This document shows positions 53,140 through 64,000 of a stretch of 64,000 nt of DNA, one piece after another. Position 1 is the first letter of the stretch. Every line of letters starts with the position of its first letter. A model generated the notes under the pieces. The model saw only the letters and a list, made by a program, of their open reading frames with translations. It was not told the DNA's origin and made no database searches. This DNA is from Gymnorhina tibicen (lineage: Eukaryota; Chordata; Aves; Passeriformes; Artamidae): contig VXAZ01002268.1 of assembly GCA_013399875.1 (NCBI GenBank), positions 108,895 through 172,894 of the forward strand, written 5' to 3'. The position numbers and the translations under genes were made by a program.

Positions 53140-53774
53140 TGTCCCAGTTTGAGACAAATTCGGAGGAATGTCTGAAATGAACATCCTCTGATAGAAGGCA
53201 GGTTACAGCCACTCCTCCCCCACCAGGTCCAGGAGAGAAATATGCCTCAGAGGAAAGCGAAAGAAGGAAAAAACCTCTTTATTTAACAAACACACAGGAA
53301 AAGAATAATGTTAAATAATAAAACCTCTTGCTGTGGAGAGAACCTGGTAAAATTCAAAGTCCTTCTGTAGGTGTGGCTGTCCTCTCTCTGGAGCTGGGGT
53401 GTGGCCCCTCCAGGCCCTGGCGTGGGCCTCCCGGTGCTGGTGATCCGGACCAGAGCAGAACAGTCCAAGGAAAGTTCCTGCCTCAGCTAGCGAGCCAGCT
53501 AAACAGCAAAGAATTTTAACTCTCTGTCTCTCTCCTGGGAAACAGAGCCGAGAGCTGGCTGAAAAGCAGGGAAGGGTGCTTCCTCCGCTCTTGCCACAGC
53601 CGAAGCACGCAGAGGAGTTAGAGTGACCTTGGAGCACAAACTGCTTTGAAAAGTTCATCTGCCTTGTTTTTCTTCCTCTTGCACCCAGTTTTAAAGGCAC
53701 AGAAAGGCACAAGATTCATGTCTGGGCATAGAGCGGTGATAGGGGATACAACATCATAAAGTCACCCCAAGACA
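53140..53774 (-). mobile_element. solo LTR of an endogenous retrovirus, in FBXL17 sense orientation
   Basis: The 635-bp block has TGTC...GACA termini (TGTCCCAGTTTGAGAC on the left, CACCCCAAGACA on the right). It is flanked by AAGAG (53135-53139) and ATGAG (53775-53779), a probable 5-bp target duplication with one change. On the minus strand it shows a TATA-like TTTAAAA (53689-53695) and downstream AATAAA (53278-53283), which sets the orientation. The layout matches an LTR type I associate with songbird genomes. Minus-strand frames inside it (for example 53311-53712) are not genes. No internal retroviral coding sequence adjoins. Confidence 0.75.
53278..53283 (-). promoter_or_regulatory. polyadenylation signal inside the sense-oriented LTR
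   Basis: AATAAA on the minus strand (TTTATT on the plus), followed by a T-rich stretch in the direction of FBXL17 transcription. It is a potential premature polyadenylation site for the host transcript. Confidence 0.6.
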
Positions 53775-53807
53775 ATGAGTCATAAGAACTGCTTGAAAAT
53801 TCTAGGA

Positions 53808-53992
53808 TAGTGGTGAGGGTGGTGAGACTCTGGCACAGGCTGGCCAGAGAAGCCGTGGATGCCTCACCCCTGCCAGTGTGCAAGGCAAGGTTGGACAGGG
53901 CTCTGAACAACCTAGTCAAGTGAAAAGTGCCCCATGGTGAGAGGGTGGTCTTCAAGGTCCCTTCCAATCTGAACCATTCAATGACTCTAGGA
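53808..53992 (+). mobile_element. CR1 LINE 3' end fragment
   Basis: Plus-strand motifs run in CR1 order: GGTGAGACTCTGGCACAGGC, TGGCCAGAGAAGCCGTGGAT, a block around AAGGTTGGACAGGGCTCTGA, CAACCTAGTC, and AAGGTCCCTTCCAATCTGAA ending CATTCAATGACTCTA. About 185 bp remain. This copy differs in subfamily from the one at 21.3 kb. It lies about 35 bp right of the LTR. Confidence 0.9.
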
Positions 53993-54030
53993 GACATTTA
54001 GATTCAAAATGCACTAAATATAATTATTTT

Positions 54031-54120
54031 TATGTATATATATACACATACATAGATCCATACATACATACACACATATATATATTTGTATATATGTGTG
54101 TATGTATGTGTGTATATATG
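54031..54120. repeat. TA/CATA/TGTA microsatellite with a perfect inverted repeat
   Basis: Mixed TATA, CATA and TGTA repeats. Bases 54062-54082 and 54089-54109 are perfect 21-bp inverted complements around a six-base loop. Confidence 0.95.
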
Positions 54121-57100
54121 TAAAAGAGGTGATAGCCAACTTTAACTTCTTCAGAATAAAAAAAACTGTGTAAGGAATGCTTAGAATGGCCTGGCCTTTC
54201 AGTCACTTCCAGTCCTTCAGCACACAGGATGGAGAGGTGAAAACTGAAAAGGACCATGACCTCATGGAACTTAAAACAAAAAAAGTAGATGCTCATCCTC
54301 AGGGCCTTTCAAATAAAGGCTGTTCCCACAAGTTGCAAAGCACCCTTATCCTCCATTGTATGTTTCTATGCTCAGACCCTGGCAGGATCTGAAGTGTTGA
54401 GAGCAATATGGTAATGATGTTCACATAGACACTGTGAAAAACCAGATCATTTGAGAAAGAGAAAAGCATAAAGGAGTGGAATACTTCAGTTTTTTAATGC
54501 AAATTGACCTAACTTTTTTACACAGACTTTAGAAAGAATTTTTCCCAAACACTACAGCTCCTGTTAAGCTGGTGCTTTTCAAGTTTCCTTTAAAAATATG
54601 TTTTTGAACACCAAAGAAGGATGAAAATGCCAATGACCAAGGTCATACAAGGACACAGTTTCTGACTGAACTCAGGAACTAACAGTGAATAAACTCCAAT
54701 ACATTAGTAGACATAAAAGCTGTGGTGCAAAGCATGTGTTCTGGAATAACAAAATGCTGTTTACATGTGAAAGAGAGAATAAGCATTAAATATAAAATGT
54801 ATGTCTGCTGTCCCAGCTGTATTTGAAATTCTCTCTTCTTAATGCTGAGACTTTTCAATTCTGCATCTAAGTTATTTAACAAATAAACTTAACTCAGTAA
54901 ATCACAGGTCCTTAATTGTTGCCAGTCTCAACTGAGAAATGGCCAACAGATGAGTCAATATAAGACCTACTTATTAAAAGAGGAACAATTCAACAGTAAA
55001 TAAAAGCACAATGGGACAAACTTTTTCTTGAAAGCTTATAGTGTAATTACCGTTATCATGATACTTGATCTTTGTGTAAGACCTTTAAAAAGGATAAAAA
55101 TATCCGTACAACATGTGGCATGGGTACAGTTCATACTGTCAGATTCAGATATGCATATACTTGGAGGATATTTAGTCTTAAAGCTAAAAGAATTATAGAT
55201 TGCATTAGGAAAAAGCACTGAATGCACTGCTACAGTTAATAATGAACAGTGTACTAAAACTAAGACTATAATTCTAACTCAGGTTCCTGTTAATGTAAGG
55301 TAACAGCAATAGTAGGCTGACAAAATAAAAAAGTAATGAAATGGTAAATTTAGTAACAGTACCATTTACACAGCTACAGTGCATACTCTAAATACTTTGT
55401 TAAGTACTTCCAAGAGAGTAAGCAGTGTCATTAATTAAATTTCATTATAAATACAAAATGTGTAAATAATACAAAACTAAAAATTCTTGTGTAAACAACC
55501 GGATGATGTTAGCATTACAGTACAGCATTTACTTCATCATGTCACAACTTGTTAGAAAATGCTATAGCCTGACTGGTGGCAGGCTGGGGTTAGATTTAGT
55601 CTTCCTCTACAGATATGTTACTTCCTTTTTATGCTCTTGTGAAGCATGTGATCCTAGTTATTCTTAGATGCAAGATTTATTGGCCTATTAGTCTGGTAAG
55701 CAAATTATGTACTTAGGGACCTGAAATTCTCACTTTTAATTAGCATGGTAGTTTTTTGTCTGAGAGCAATAAAAATTAACTACAACTAAAGAACTCTTCA
55801 TGTGCAAGTATGTATTCTGCATGCAAGTCCTACACAATTCATTCCAGGGATGTTCTCAGTTGAGTGTCTTCTCACAGTCAAGAAACAACGAAGCTAGGTC
55901 CTACAAGGTGAAGTTAACAATTTCTAAAAACAATAAATGTTTCTCAAATTCAGACTCAACTTAAAAACTAAAGTAAATGGTTTCAAGGGAATTATATGTT
56001 CCCTTAAAAATCAAGCAAATATTCAAGTGACAAATCAAAACTATTTTCTATTGCAATGCTCTGAAAGAAAAAAGGGATCTTGAAATCCTGCTGCTTTAGT
56101 CGCCTCTTAAAGTATGGGAGCCTGGTGTGGAAGACCTTAATCACAGTAAAATGTCAAGTGTACAGGATGTTTGCTCCATGGAGTCCTTCAATTTCAAAGA
56201 ACTATCATAGTAATAGTAAACCCTAAAGTTTACCATGTAAACATCAGCAATAATAATAATCATAGTTCAAGAGAAAAACTCTGCATTCATATGATAATGT
56301 ATCAGTGCATGTTTGATATAAGCTGCATGTTTAAATGTTATAAATTGCACTTCAAGAGGTACAAACTTACAAAGGAACTTGGACACTTGTCACCAAACTC
56401 AAGTATTTTCCTCTTATCCACATGTCACAGAAGCATAATGGTTCTTACTCTTCTGATTCCATCAATCTTTAGTCCTTTCTGTACAGGGTCTCAAAATGCA
56501 GATGTTGCAAGCATCCAGCTGGTTTGCACCCAAGTTCCTTCCTGCATCTAAAGGATGCTCCAGGCTACTGATCTCCTCACCCTACCTTCCCATAATTACT
56601 CTACTGCACACACAAAGGGTCCAAGTCTGCTGTGATTAATTAACTGATGAGAAAACCTCATTTTAAGGAAGTACAAAACCCAGTGGACTCATCCAGGGGC
56701 TCTGTGGCACACAGGGAGGAAGACAGGACCAGTCACAACACTGTGACTAAAAGAGCAGGGCTTTAGAGTGTGAATGCTCAGAATTCAGGTTGGGTAACTT
56801 GCAGAGTGGCCCTGTGATGAATCCCACCACCATAGTGCGTGACAGGAGCTTGGTCACCTGGGTGGAGTCTCCTTTACACAAGGTCCTTTTTCTCTATTAG
56901 GGAAAATCTCAATAGGACATTTGTGAGCAATTTCTGATGGGACTTCAGAGTTCTTGAAGGATGCATGAAGACATTCTTGTAGGGCTTCACTACATCCCTA
57001 TGTAGGCAGCTCTGCTCTATGCCTCTTTTCCATCAGGATGAAAAGTACCTGCTTGCTCAGGATCCCACTACAGTTATGACTGGATTACAGCAAGTTGTCT

Positions 57101-58110
57101 AAGCATTTGGAGGGGGAAGATGTAAGACTCTTAAACATGCAGAAAAAATGATGTTAGAAAAAAAGTGCATCTTCATTTTGCCTTGAGATATTATGGTTTA
57201 TGAGTATTTGACATAGTTCAACTACTGACAAATAATAGCTTTTTCTGAAACTGTATGGGTTTTATCAACTGTCATCATTACCTTGACTTTTTGTGCTTTT
57301 ATAAATGTGTAGGATGTTAATTAAACTCATAAATGAGGTTAGTGAAAAAATCATTGCAGTAATTTCTACAAATATGAAAACCATGAATTAAATTATTTAA
57401 AAAGTTAGGAGAAGACTGCAAATTTACCCTAAAAAAATATTAAAAGTAAATCATTCTTTCTAATTAACAGAAATGCAGAGCACAGATAAAACCTCTGAAG
57501 ACAAGTCTTTCCTCAGGCATCAAAAGCTTTCTTTAAACACTGCGTACTGATGAACTAAGTAACAAAAAAGGGGGTTAGCTGTAGCTTTTCTGTTTTCTTG
57601 CACTGATATGAAGACAACAGAATATCTAAGTAATTGTTTACCACACAGTGTGGGGTTGCCTTGCTCCTTACTTATTCATCCCTGCAAGCCTAGTAACATG
57701 ACCTGAAAGACCTCAATTTACATAAAAATACGGCACTACTGCTTTTACACAGGTACCCCCAGTTGCAACTGTGCAGACAACAGTTTTAAAACTCATAATC
57801 TCTTCTTAGGTGGATTTGGTCAGGGATGACTGGCTAATTGGGGGAAACACATGAAAGCACCTCAAAATCCAATTAGCACTTCAGTGTAATTAAACAGCTT
57901 TGCTATTCTGTAGAGACATGGCTTTGATCTTGCACTGAAAAGTGTCCTTCCTTAAAGCTGATGTTTTGATTTTTTTCTCAGTAATTAGTGCTAATTGTAA
58001 AGCCATTCCTGACATGCTATAAACAGAGTATTTTGCTGCATTTGACACAATGACCTTAAATCAGTGCTCTCTTTTGTCTATATTGTACTGGTTTATTATT
58101 GGCCTATTAC

Positions 58111-58152
58111 TTTACTCATTATTAAATGCACTTTATTCATTATTAAATGCAC
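58111..58152. repeat. tandem 21-bp duplication
   Basis: Two adjacent 21-bp units sharing TCATTATTAAATGCAC, with one difference near the left end of the unit. Confidence 0.95.
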
Positions 58153-60054
58153 AATATGTAAAACGTGTTAATCAGATGAAACAAATTACCTAGGTTTAAG
58201 AACTTTCATGGATACCTTCACCAGTGTTATTAAAACTTTGATTGCATTGAAATAGAGGAGACAATAAAGAATAATAATAAATTACAATTAGACTATTTTG
58301 CACTTTCAAATTTCTTTTATTTTTCATTCTGAACTGGAAAAGATGAATTTTGATTTATGTCTGTTTTTTTTTCTGTCTGCTATAAGAGGCACATTGAATA
58401 ATGAACTGAACAAATAATTCTTATTCCAGTTGTCTTGACCACTCTTCCCTCTAAGCTACACTTCTTATGGCTATGAGTTTACTGGTTACATTACTGAGCT
58501 CTGAAAAAAAAGAGCTATTTGTAACATATGTTTTGATCTCAAATGTAAACTCATTAACACAAAAATATGAACTATTTCATGCACTAATTTTATACTTCAA
58601 GGGAAAAATGTCCCAGAACCTCTTCTTGTTTCTTTTTCAGGAATCTCTCACAGACACATAACTTTCAAAAAAAAGAAAAAAAAAAGTACCCCTTTTTTTT
58701 TTTTTAGTTCCAGCTACTGCAAAGTAATATTTTGATGAAGATACTTATTCACACTTTAATTATGCTATAGGTGCAATGTTTAGATTAAAAGATTTGTTAG
58801 AGATAAATACTTCTATTTAGACATGAGACAAACTTTCTGACAAATAGAACACCTTTTTGAAAAAACAGTTCCAGCCATCCTAAAGCATTTTTGTACATGT
58901 CAGTAGTTTTTGTTGGCTTTTTGTATGCATGGAGTTGTCAGAAAAGCAACTGGTGGTTTCTATTATTTCTTCTTTTCCTTCTCTCTCTTAATTCTGCAAT
59001 TCAAGAAATCACTACAATACAGAAAACACAACTTTGAAGTCCACCTGACTCAGGCCAAGAATTCAAACCAGAACTTCTCGCACTCTCAGATAACTTGAAC
59101 ACTACCGTACATACAATATTCAACCTATGATCTTTCTCAATTCTCCCCAGTGGGATCCAATTTGTATAAAATGCTTACATGCTAAGAATGTGTTTAGTTA
59201 GCTGTGAAAAACAGTGGTTAATCTTTAGAAAGGAGTGAGAAATCCAGCTTTGGGATGTAAGGCAGAAGCTTCCCTTTTTCTGGTTTTCATATAAATACCT
59301 AGAGGAACTGATGTACAACAACAACACAGCATCTAACAAACTTTGCATTTGTTTTCCTTCACTTCATTAAATAAAAAAAGTACTATTTTTGTCTTTTCTG
59401 TGTCAGAAGTTGAAAAAAACCAATTAATTCATAATCAAACTCATAGTCAGAGCATGTGTTAAAAGTCAGGAGGATTGTGCACCTCAACAGCAATTCCATT
59501 ATTCTTCTCACTCTACTACAGTCCTTTGACCTGATATTCTTGATGTCTTTGAGACAAATTTCACCCTGCTGTGGTTATCAACTTGTTATGCTACTGAGAT
59601 TTCAGTTTTGGCAATCCAAACTTGTATCAACAATTAAAAGGGCTGAGCTGAGCCCAAAGTAGCTGTTGCTTTGCAATGGCACTAAGCGTCACACCGCCGT
59701 GTGCCACTGAACAGAATCAGAGGCAGATGCACCTCAAAGTGAGCCAGGTAATTTTAATGCTGTTCCCACTAAATAATTTGAAACAGGCTACAGAAGTTAT
59801 TGTTTTAGTAACATAGTTAAACATACAAACCTCAGGCAACAGGATCAATATTGTAATGATCTGTTTTCAGGGTTGAAAAAACAATTATAAGATCCACTAG
59901 ATTTTGAGAAAAATATTTATGTTAGCTCAGAAACATTTTTTCAATCTACAAGCTTCGAACAAGTGACTATATAGTCAGGTAAACACTTATCTTTAAAAAA
60001 AAAAGACAAAGCATTTTATACTGAGGTTACTCACAAAAAAGGCAGATCATATTA

Positions 60055-60112
60055 AGGCCTAATCCTGCACTTTCTGACGTCAATGGGACTCTAGCCATTG
60101 GCCTCGACAGGA
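60055..60112. repeat. ancient palindromic amniote repeat relic (tentative)
   Basis: AGGCCTAATCCTGCAC is followed by imperfect inverted arms at 60076-60086 and 60095-60105 (9 of 11 bases complementary) around CAATGGG...CCATTGG. This resembles a palindromic repeat with GTCAATGGGA/CCATTGAC arms common in turtles, crocodilians and birds. Bases 60075-60082 form a perfect CRE octamer TGACGTCA. Confidence 0.5.
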
Positions 60113-60824
60113 AAAGAAGAGGGCCATTAAAATATAATTTTACTTTTAGTCAGTCTTAATTATACAACGATGGAATGATTCATTCAATTGTTTGATTCAT
60201 AACATTTTAGCATTTATAAACATGATTAAAACAGCTTTGAGATACTAAATTAATTTTAGGGACATCTTTTAAAATAACATTTACCTATTAACTCTAGTAA
60301 CAAGCATTAGAAATAAACCTAAATGGCACACATTCAGTTTGGAAGCTAAAGGTGCGTCACTACTAATGACACATACATTATATCACTGTTTTAAAAAATC
60401 AAATGCTTTGACAGAGTTATGACAGGGCTGCCAGCAGTGCACTCCATCCTATTAGAGAGTTTCTACTCCCCCTCATGCCCTCACCTTCTTGTCTTTTTAG
60501 CACTTTGTAGCAAACTTATAAATGGCAGATACTGAGACTGTGGGAAGCTCTCCCTTTTCGCAGTGTTACTACCCAGGTCTCCACCATTAAGAATGTTTGA
60601 TGACCACCAACCACTTTGCAAAACATATCTCTGAAATACTCATCTCAGGATTAGTTAACTCTACTGACACGCTGACTTGCAAGGTTGGTAACCATCCAAA
60701 AACAACATTTTTGCCTGCTAACGACACCAGGAATTAGTCTTCACTACTTTCCAGTCCTCTGGCTGATTATAGTCAAAATGGATTCAAAATAGGTAGTGCC
60801 ATGTAACAAAAGAATCTGAAATGT

Positions 60825-60856
60825 TCTCTTATTAGACAGATCTCTCATTAGACAGA
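60825..60856. repeat. tandem 16-bp duplication
   Basis: TCTCTTATTAGACAGA is followed directly by TCTCTCATTAGACAGA, 15 of 16 bases identical. Confidence 0.95.
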
Positions 60857-63800
60857 TAGTACATAATCTTGGTATAAATGGGTGTATTATGCAATCTAGT
60901 GCATTAAATTGAATTGATAATTGGCACTCTGGAGCCTTTACCAAAATCTAACACAACAAAAAATGTAAGGAAAAGGAATTTTTTCCTAGTTGAGTGGCAC
61001 TGCAAGCAGGTCTAAGACCAATGAGGACTCAAATACATTTTGGTAGCCAAGAGATTCTCAGAGGAAGAGTGAAAGCACCAGTGGTATTCAACAAAAACTG
61101 TAACAAGGCTCTTCAGGGCACAGGAGGATAAGGTTCCTGCTGGGACCTATAGAGGGGTGCCCTAAGAAGGGGTTACATCAGCTCAATGCCACTTTTATCA
61201 CAAAGCTGATAGGTACTAACTCATTAGATTAGAAATAACTGACCAAATACTGTGAAATGCTTAATGATGTAATACCTACATACTGTAGAAAATTCTGTAC
61301 TTGTACTGGGACCTTGAAAAATGGTAGAAAAAGCCACATACTGCCAAGAAAATACCGTAATATTGAATTGCTATTTAATAAATGAGTAATATGTGAATGC
61401 CAAGAAACAAACACGAGTAATGTGGGTTATAAAGACGTTCAATAGCCTCTTCCTGTATTGTACTAGGACTTTCCAAAATGTAACACATGTCAAAAGTCAG
61501 GTATTTTTTAAGCTTTAGAATTCAGATCTTTCTGGATTGCCAAGTGGGATGCACACTGCAGTCTGACAACTTTTACATATCCCAAAACTGATGATCAGGC
61601 AAGCCACAGCCTCATAAGAAACTCAGGAAGCAGTTTAAAGATGAGGCTTTTATCTGTGAAAACAATCTTTGATTCCTTAATTAAAAGTCTGGCTGTAATC
61701 AGTCACCTATCCTACCTGCATGGACAATGGGTTTAGCAAGCAACATTCTCAGGATGAACACTCCCTAAACACTGAACAGTATTTTTTCATAAATATTTCA
61801 AGGTAAAATACAGAAGGCTGTTTATCATATATTTAGTTAAAAAGCATAAGAAAAATGACGTAAAAAAGGGAGGTATTTAAATATCTGCATTTAAATATGC
61901 CTGGGGAGAAAGAAAGAGAAGTTCCCCAACAAATACCAGAGTATGTATTTCTGGGAGAAAGAAAAGGGAAGGTACTGTATCTTAAGCATCTATAACTATG
62001 TTGTAATGTTCTGGCATGTACAGCACCACAGTTACAGCCCAGACATGTTTCAAGAGCACACAAACACACTTCTACTTTTTACTTAACAACTTCCTCACAA
62101 AAAACCCCCTCCATATATAAAAATAAATGCACTGTGCCACTCTTGAATAGCTAAGGAATGTCATGCACCACCTTATTAACATCTGCAATAGGAAAATACG
62201 ATGCAAACATGAGGGAATAAAGAAACTCTCCCCTCTCCTCATATTGCACATTCCTTCCTCTACTTACTCAAAAGCAATGGAAAATATTTTAGAAAGTAAA
62301 TAAGAATTTATGATCTGTTTTGCCATGTTTTAAGTCCTACTATTTTATATTCATTCATCTTTTAGTACCTGTGGCAATGGGTAGGCAGTGAACTGTGAAT
62401 GCTGCCCTAGCTAGAGATTAAAGAATTTCAGTGTGTTTGGACTGTTAGTATCATCCATGGTTTGATAAGCATTTTTATGCATTCCATGCATCCACAGTAG
62501 TTTTATTTAACCAACACACCAAAAATGAAATGTTGCTCTTGCAGATTTAAATTGTATTCCTAATTTCTAGGCAAATGGTGCATAACACAATCACAGGTAT
62601 AAGAACTTGGAAAATATGACACATGCCATGTTCTAACTTAAAAACATAAAAAAATAAGCTATGTTTTTGCTAAGTCATATACTTTTTAAAATTAATTTCT
62701 GGTGCTAGAGGATACAATCTTGTTTAACAAAGGGAATGAGCAGTTACACAAATAGGCTTGTCCCACATCTTTAACTCTCTCATAGTGTTTTTACATACTT
62801 ATCTGGCTACTAAGCTGAGAACAGTTGAATCTCTACCCAGGAGGAAGAGAAACCTTGTCCTCATGAAGGCTGGGAAGTAATTTGGAACACCTTTGGATGC
62901 AAACACATTAATACTTCTTGGCCACACTTCCTAACCCCAGAATCACATGTACCTGATCCTCAGCACTTTCATTCCATGTCCCTCTAAAAGTAAGATGGCA
63001 ACAGCTTTATGCTGCTCTATCTCCAGGTGCTAGTTCATGATAGGGACTTGCTTGAAGTAACAAAAACTGAACCAATATAATGACAAATGTCTGCTGTATT
63101 CAAACTACAGATTACAGAGGAACATATTATTTTAAGCTTCTCTTTCAGGTTCAAAATACTGTTAATAAAACTTTAGGGCATGATACCAGGCTCATTTATT
63201 TTCCCATGACGTGTGCCAGGAAGAATATTGCAGGACACTACACTTTTCAGCTGCTGGATTTTCTTTTTTAAAAAAAAGAAGCTTAACCTAGCAGTCTGTT
63301 AAAAATATGTGAAGAATGTAAATAATATGTAATACAAAGCAACATTTTAATCTTTTGATGGCTGGCCACAGAGCACATATACAATACACTCAAATTCACC
63401 TCCACACTGATTTTATCTATTTGGTTAAGTAATTCTCAATGCCTTTGATACCTGAATTTATGTAAGACATTAACACTTACGGAAACAAGAAAGCAGTGAC
63501 ATGTTTAATGCACAAATTTGTGTGGATTTGCTTTAACACAAAGCAACTGCAGAGTCATTGTTCAGCCATGCTGTGGTCTGACACATGCTCTACTGCATGT
63601 TTGCCAAGCTACACTAAAGAAAACTCAATATGATGACGACATTATATTTCATGCCATTTGGTGTCCACTTGAGAGACAATAATACAAGGATCTCACAGTG
63701 GAGGTATCATTAATTAAACAGCAACCTTTTTCTTTACGTTTTTGTAAATGTATGTTTGATTTTACAGCTCTAAAGCCCCTCAGTTCACATTTAAGCATCA

Positions 63801-64000
63801 GAAATATTGCTATGAATTTTAGTATGTTCTAATGAAATGATACATGTTTTAACAGAAACCCAAAGTTCAGAGAAATATTTGCTGTATGCTGTATGTCTTT
63901 CTACAACCAGGTCTTCTGAAATTGCTAGGTTCCGCCCATCTCAGTTTATTTCAAATTCTTAGCCAACTGATAGACCCTGCAGACAACACTTCTATAAGTT

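Larger units (their letters stand above)
54121..64000 (-). other. FBXL17 upstream intron, last segment
   Basis: AT-rich sequence to the end of the window. It contains two small tandem duplications, a cluster of TAATT-type motifs near 57869-57996 and an old palindromic repeat at 60.1 kb. The plus-strand frame at 56171-56551 (126 codons) resembles no known family. No exon of FBXL17 was recognised. Confidence 0.65.

Noticed and set aside
53311..53712. 133-codon minus-strand frame
   Set aside because: Lies entirely inside a solo LTR; LTRs do not normally encode protein.
53716..53997. 93-codon minus-strand frame
   Set aside because: It is the reverse complement of a CR1 3' end, not a gene.
54620..54680. 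MIR-like phrase CCAAGGTCATACAAGGACAC with TGAACTCAGG
   Set aside because: Too short and isolated to call a repeat copy without a profile search.
1..64000. Novel multi-gene system, CRISPR array, tRNA or rRNA
   Set aside because: No direct-repeat array with spacers, no tRNA cloverleaf motifs, no rRNA and no gene cluster seen on either strand. The content is intron plus repeats.

Overview
The window looks like non-coding DNA from a bird genome carrying one recognisable coding exon. Birds are suggested by the truncated CR1 LINE 3' ends in the form typical of avian genomes, by two long-terminal-repeat copies resembling those of songbirds and relatives, and by worn relics of amniote-wide repeats. 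No prokaryotic features were found: no operons, ribosome binding sites, CRISPR arrays or rRNA. The base composition is AT-rich with stop codons in every frame, and nearly all open frames are short and resemble nothing I recognise.

The one confident gene feature is a 143-bp exon on the minus strand (9904-10046). It encodes 47 complete codons plus a split first codon from the C-terminal leucine-rich-repeat region of FBXL17, the substrate receptor of an SCF ubiquitin ligase. It has a good acceptor and a good donor. Everything to its right (10047-64000) is therefore part of the preceding intron, at least 54 kb long, and everything to its left (1-9903) is part of the following intron. I found neither the final coding exon in the first 9.9 kb nor the previous exon in the last 54 kb. 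In chicken this gene lies, to my knowledge, on the Z chromosome; the sequence alone cannot prove that here.

Layout: 1-9903, downstream intron with a pure 127-bp CTCTT-type pentanucleotide tract and a GC-richer patch near 6.6-7.2 kb; 9904-10046, the exon; 10047-64000, upstream intron. The upstream intron holds a CR1 fragment (21.3-21.8 kb), a 66-base assembly gap (24.4 kb), a 1.2-kb solo LTR antisense to the gene with a CpG-rich core (26.8-28.0 kb), a probable ancient DNA-transposon relic (38.9-39.2 kb), two copies of an unnamed dispersed repeat 5 kb apart (44.1 and 49.2 kb), a second solo LTR in the gene's sense orientation (53.1-53.8 kb) followed by a CR1 3' end and a hairpin-forming microsatellite, and an old palindromic repeat at 60.1 kb containing a perfect CRE octamer.

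I saw no evidence of a previously undescribed multi-gene system. The points most worth checking are the unnamed 44/49-kb repeat pair, the two LTRs as possible intronic promoter or polyadenylation signals in FBXL17, the relic transposons, and the possible read-through of the exon into a downstream intronic polyadenylation signal.
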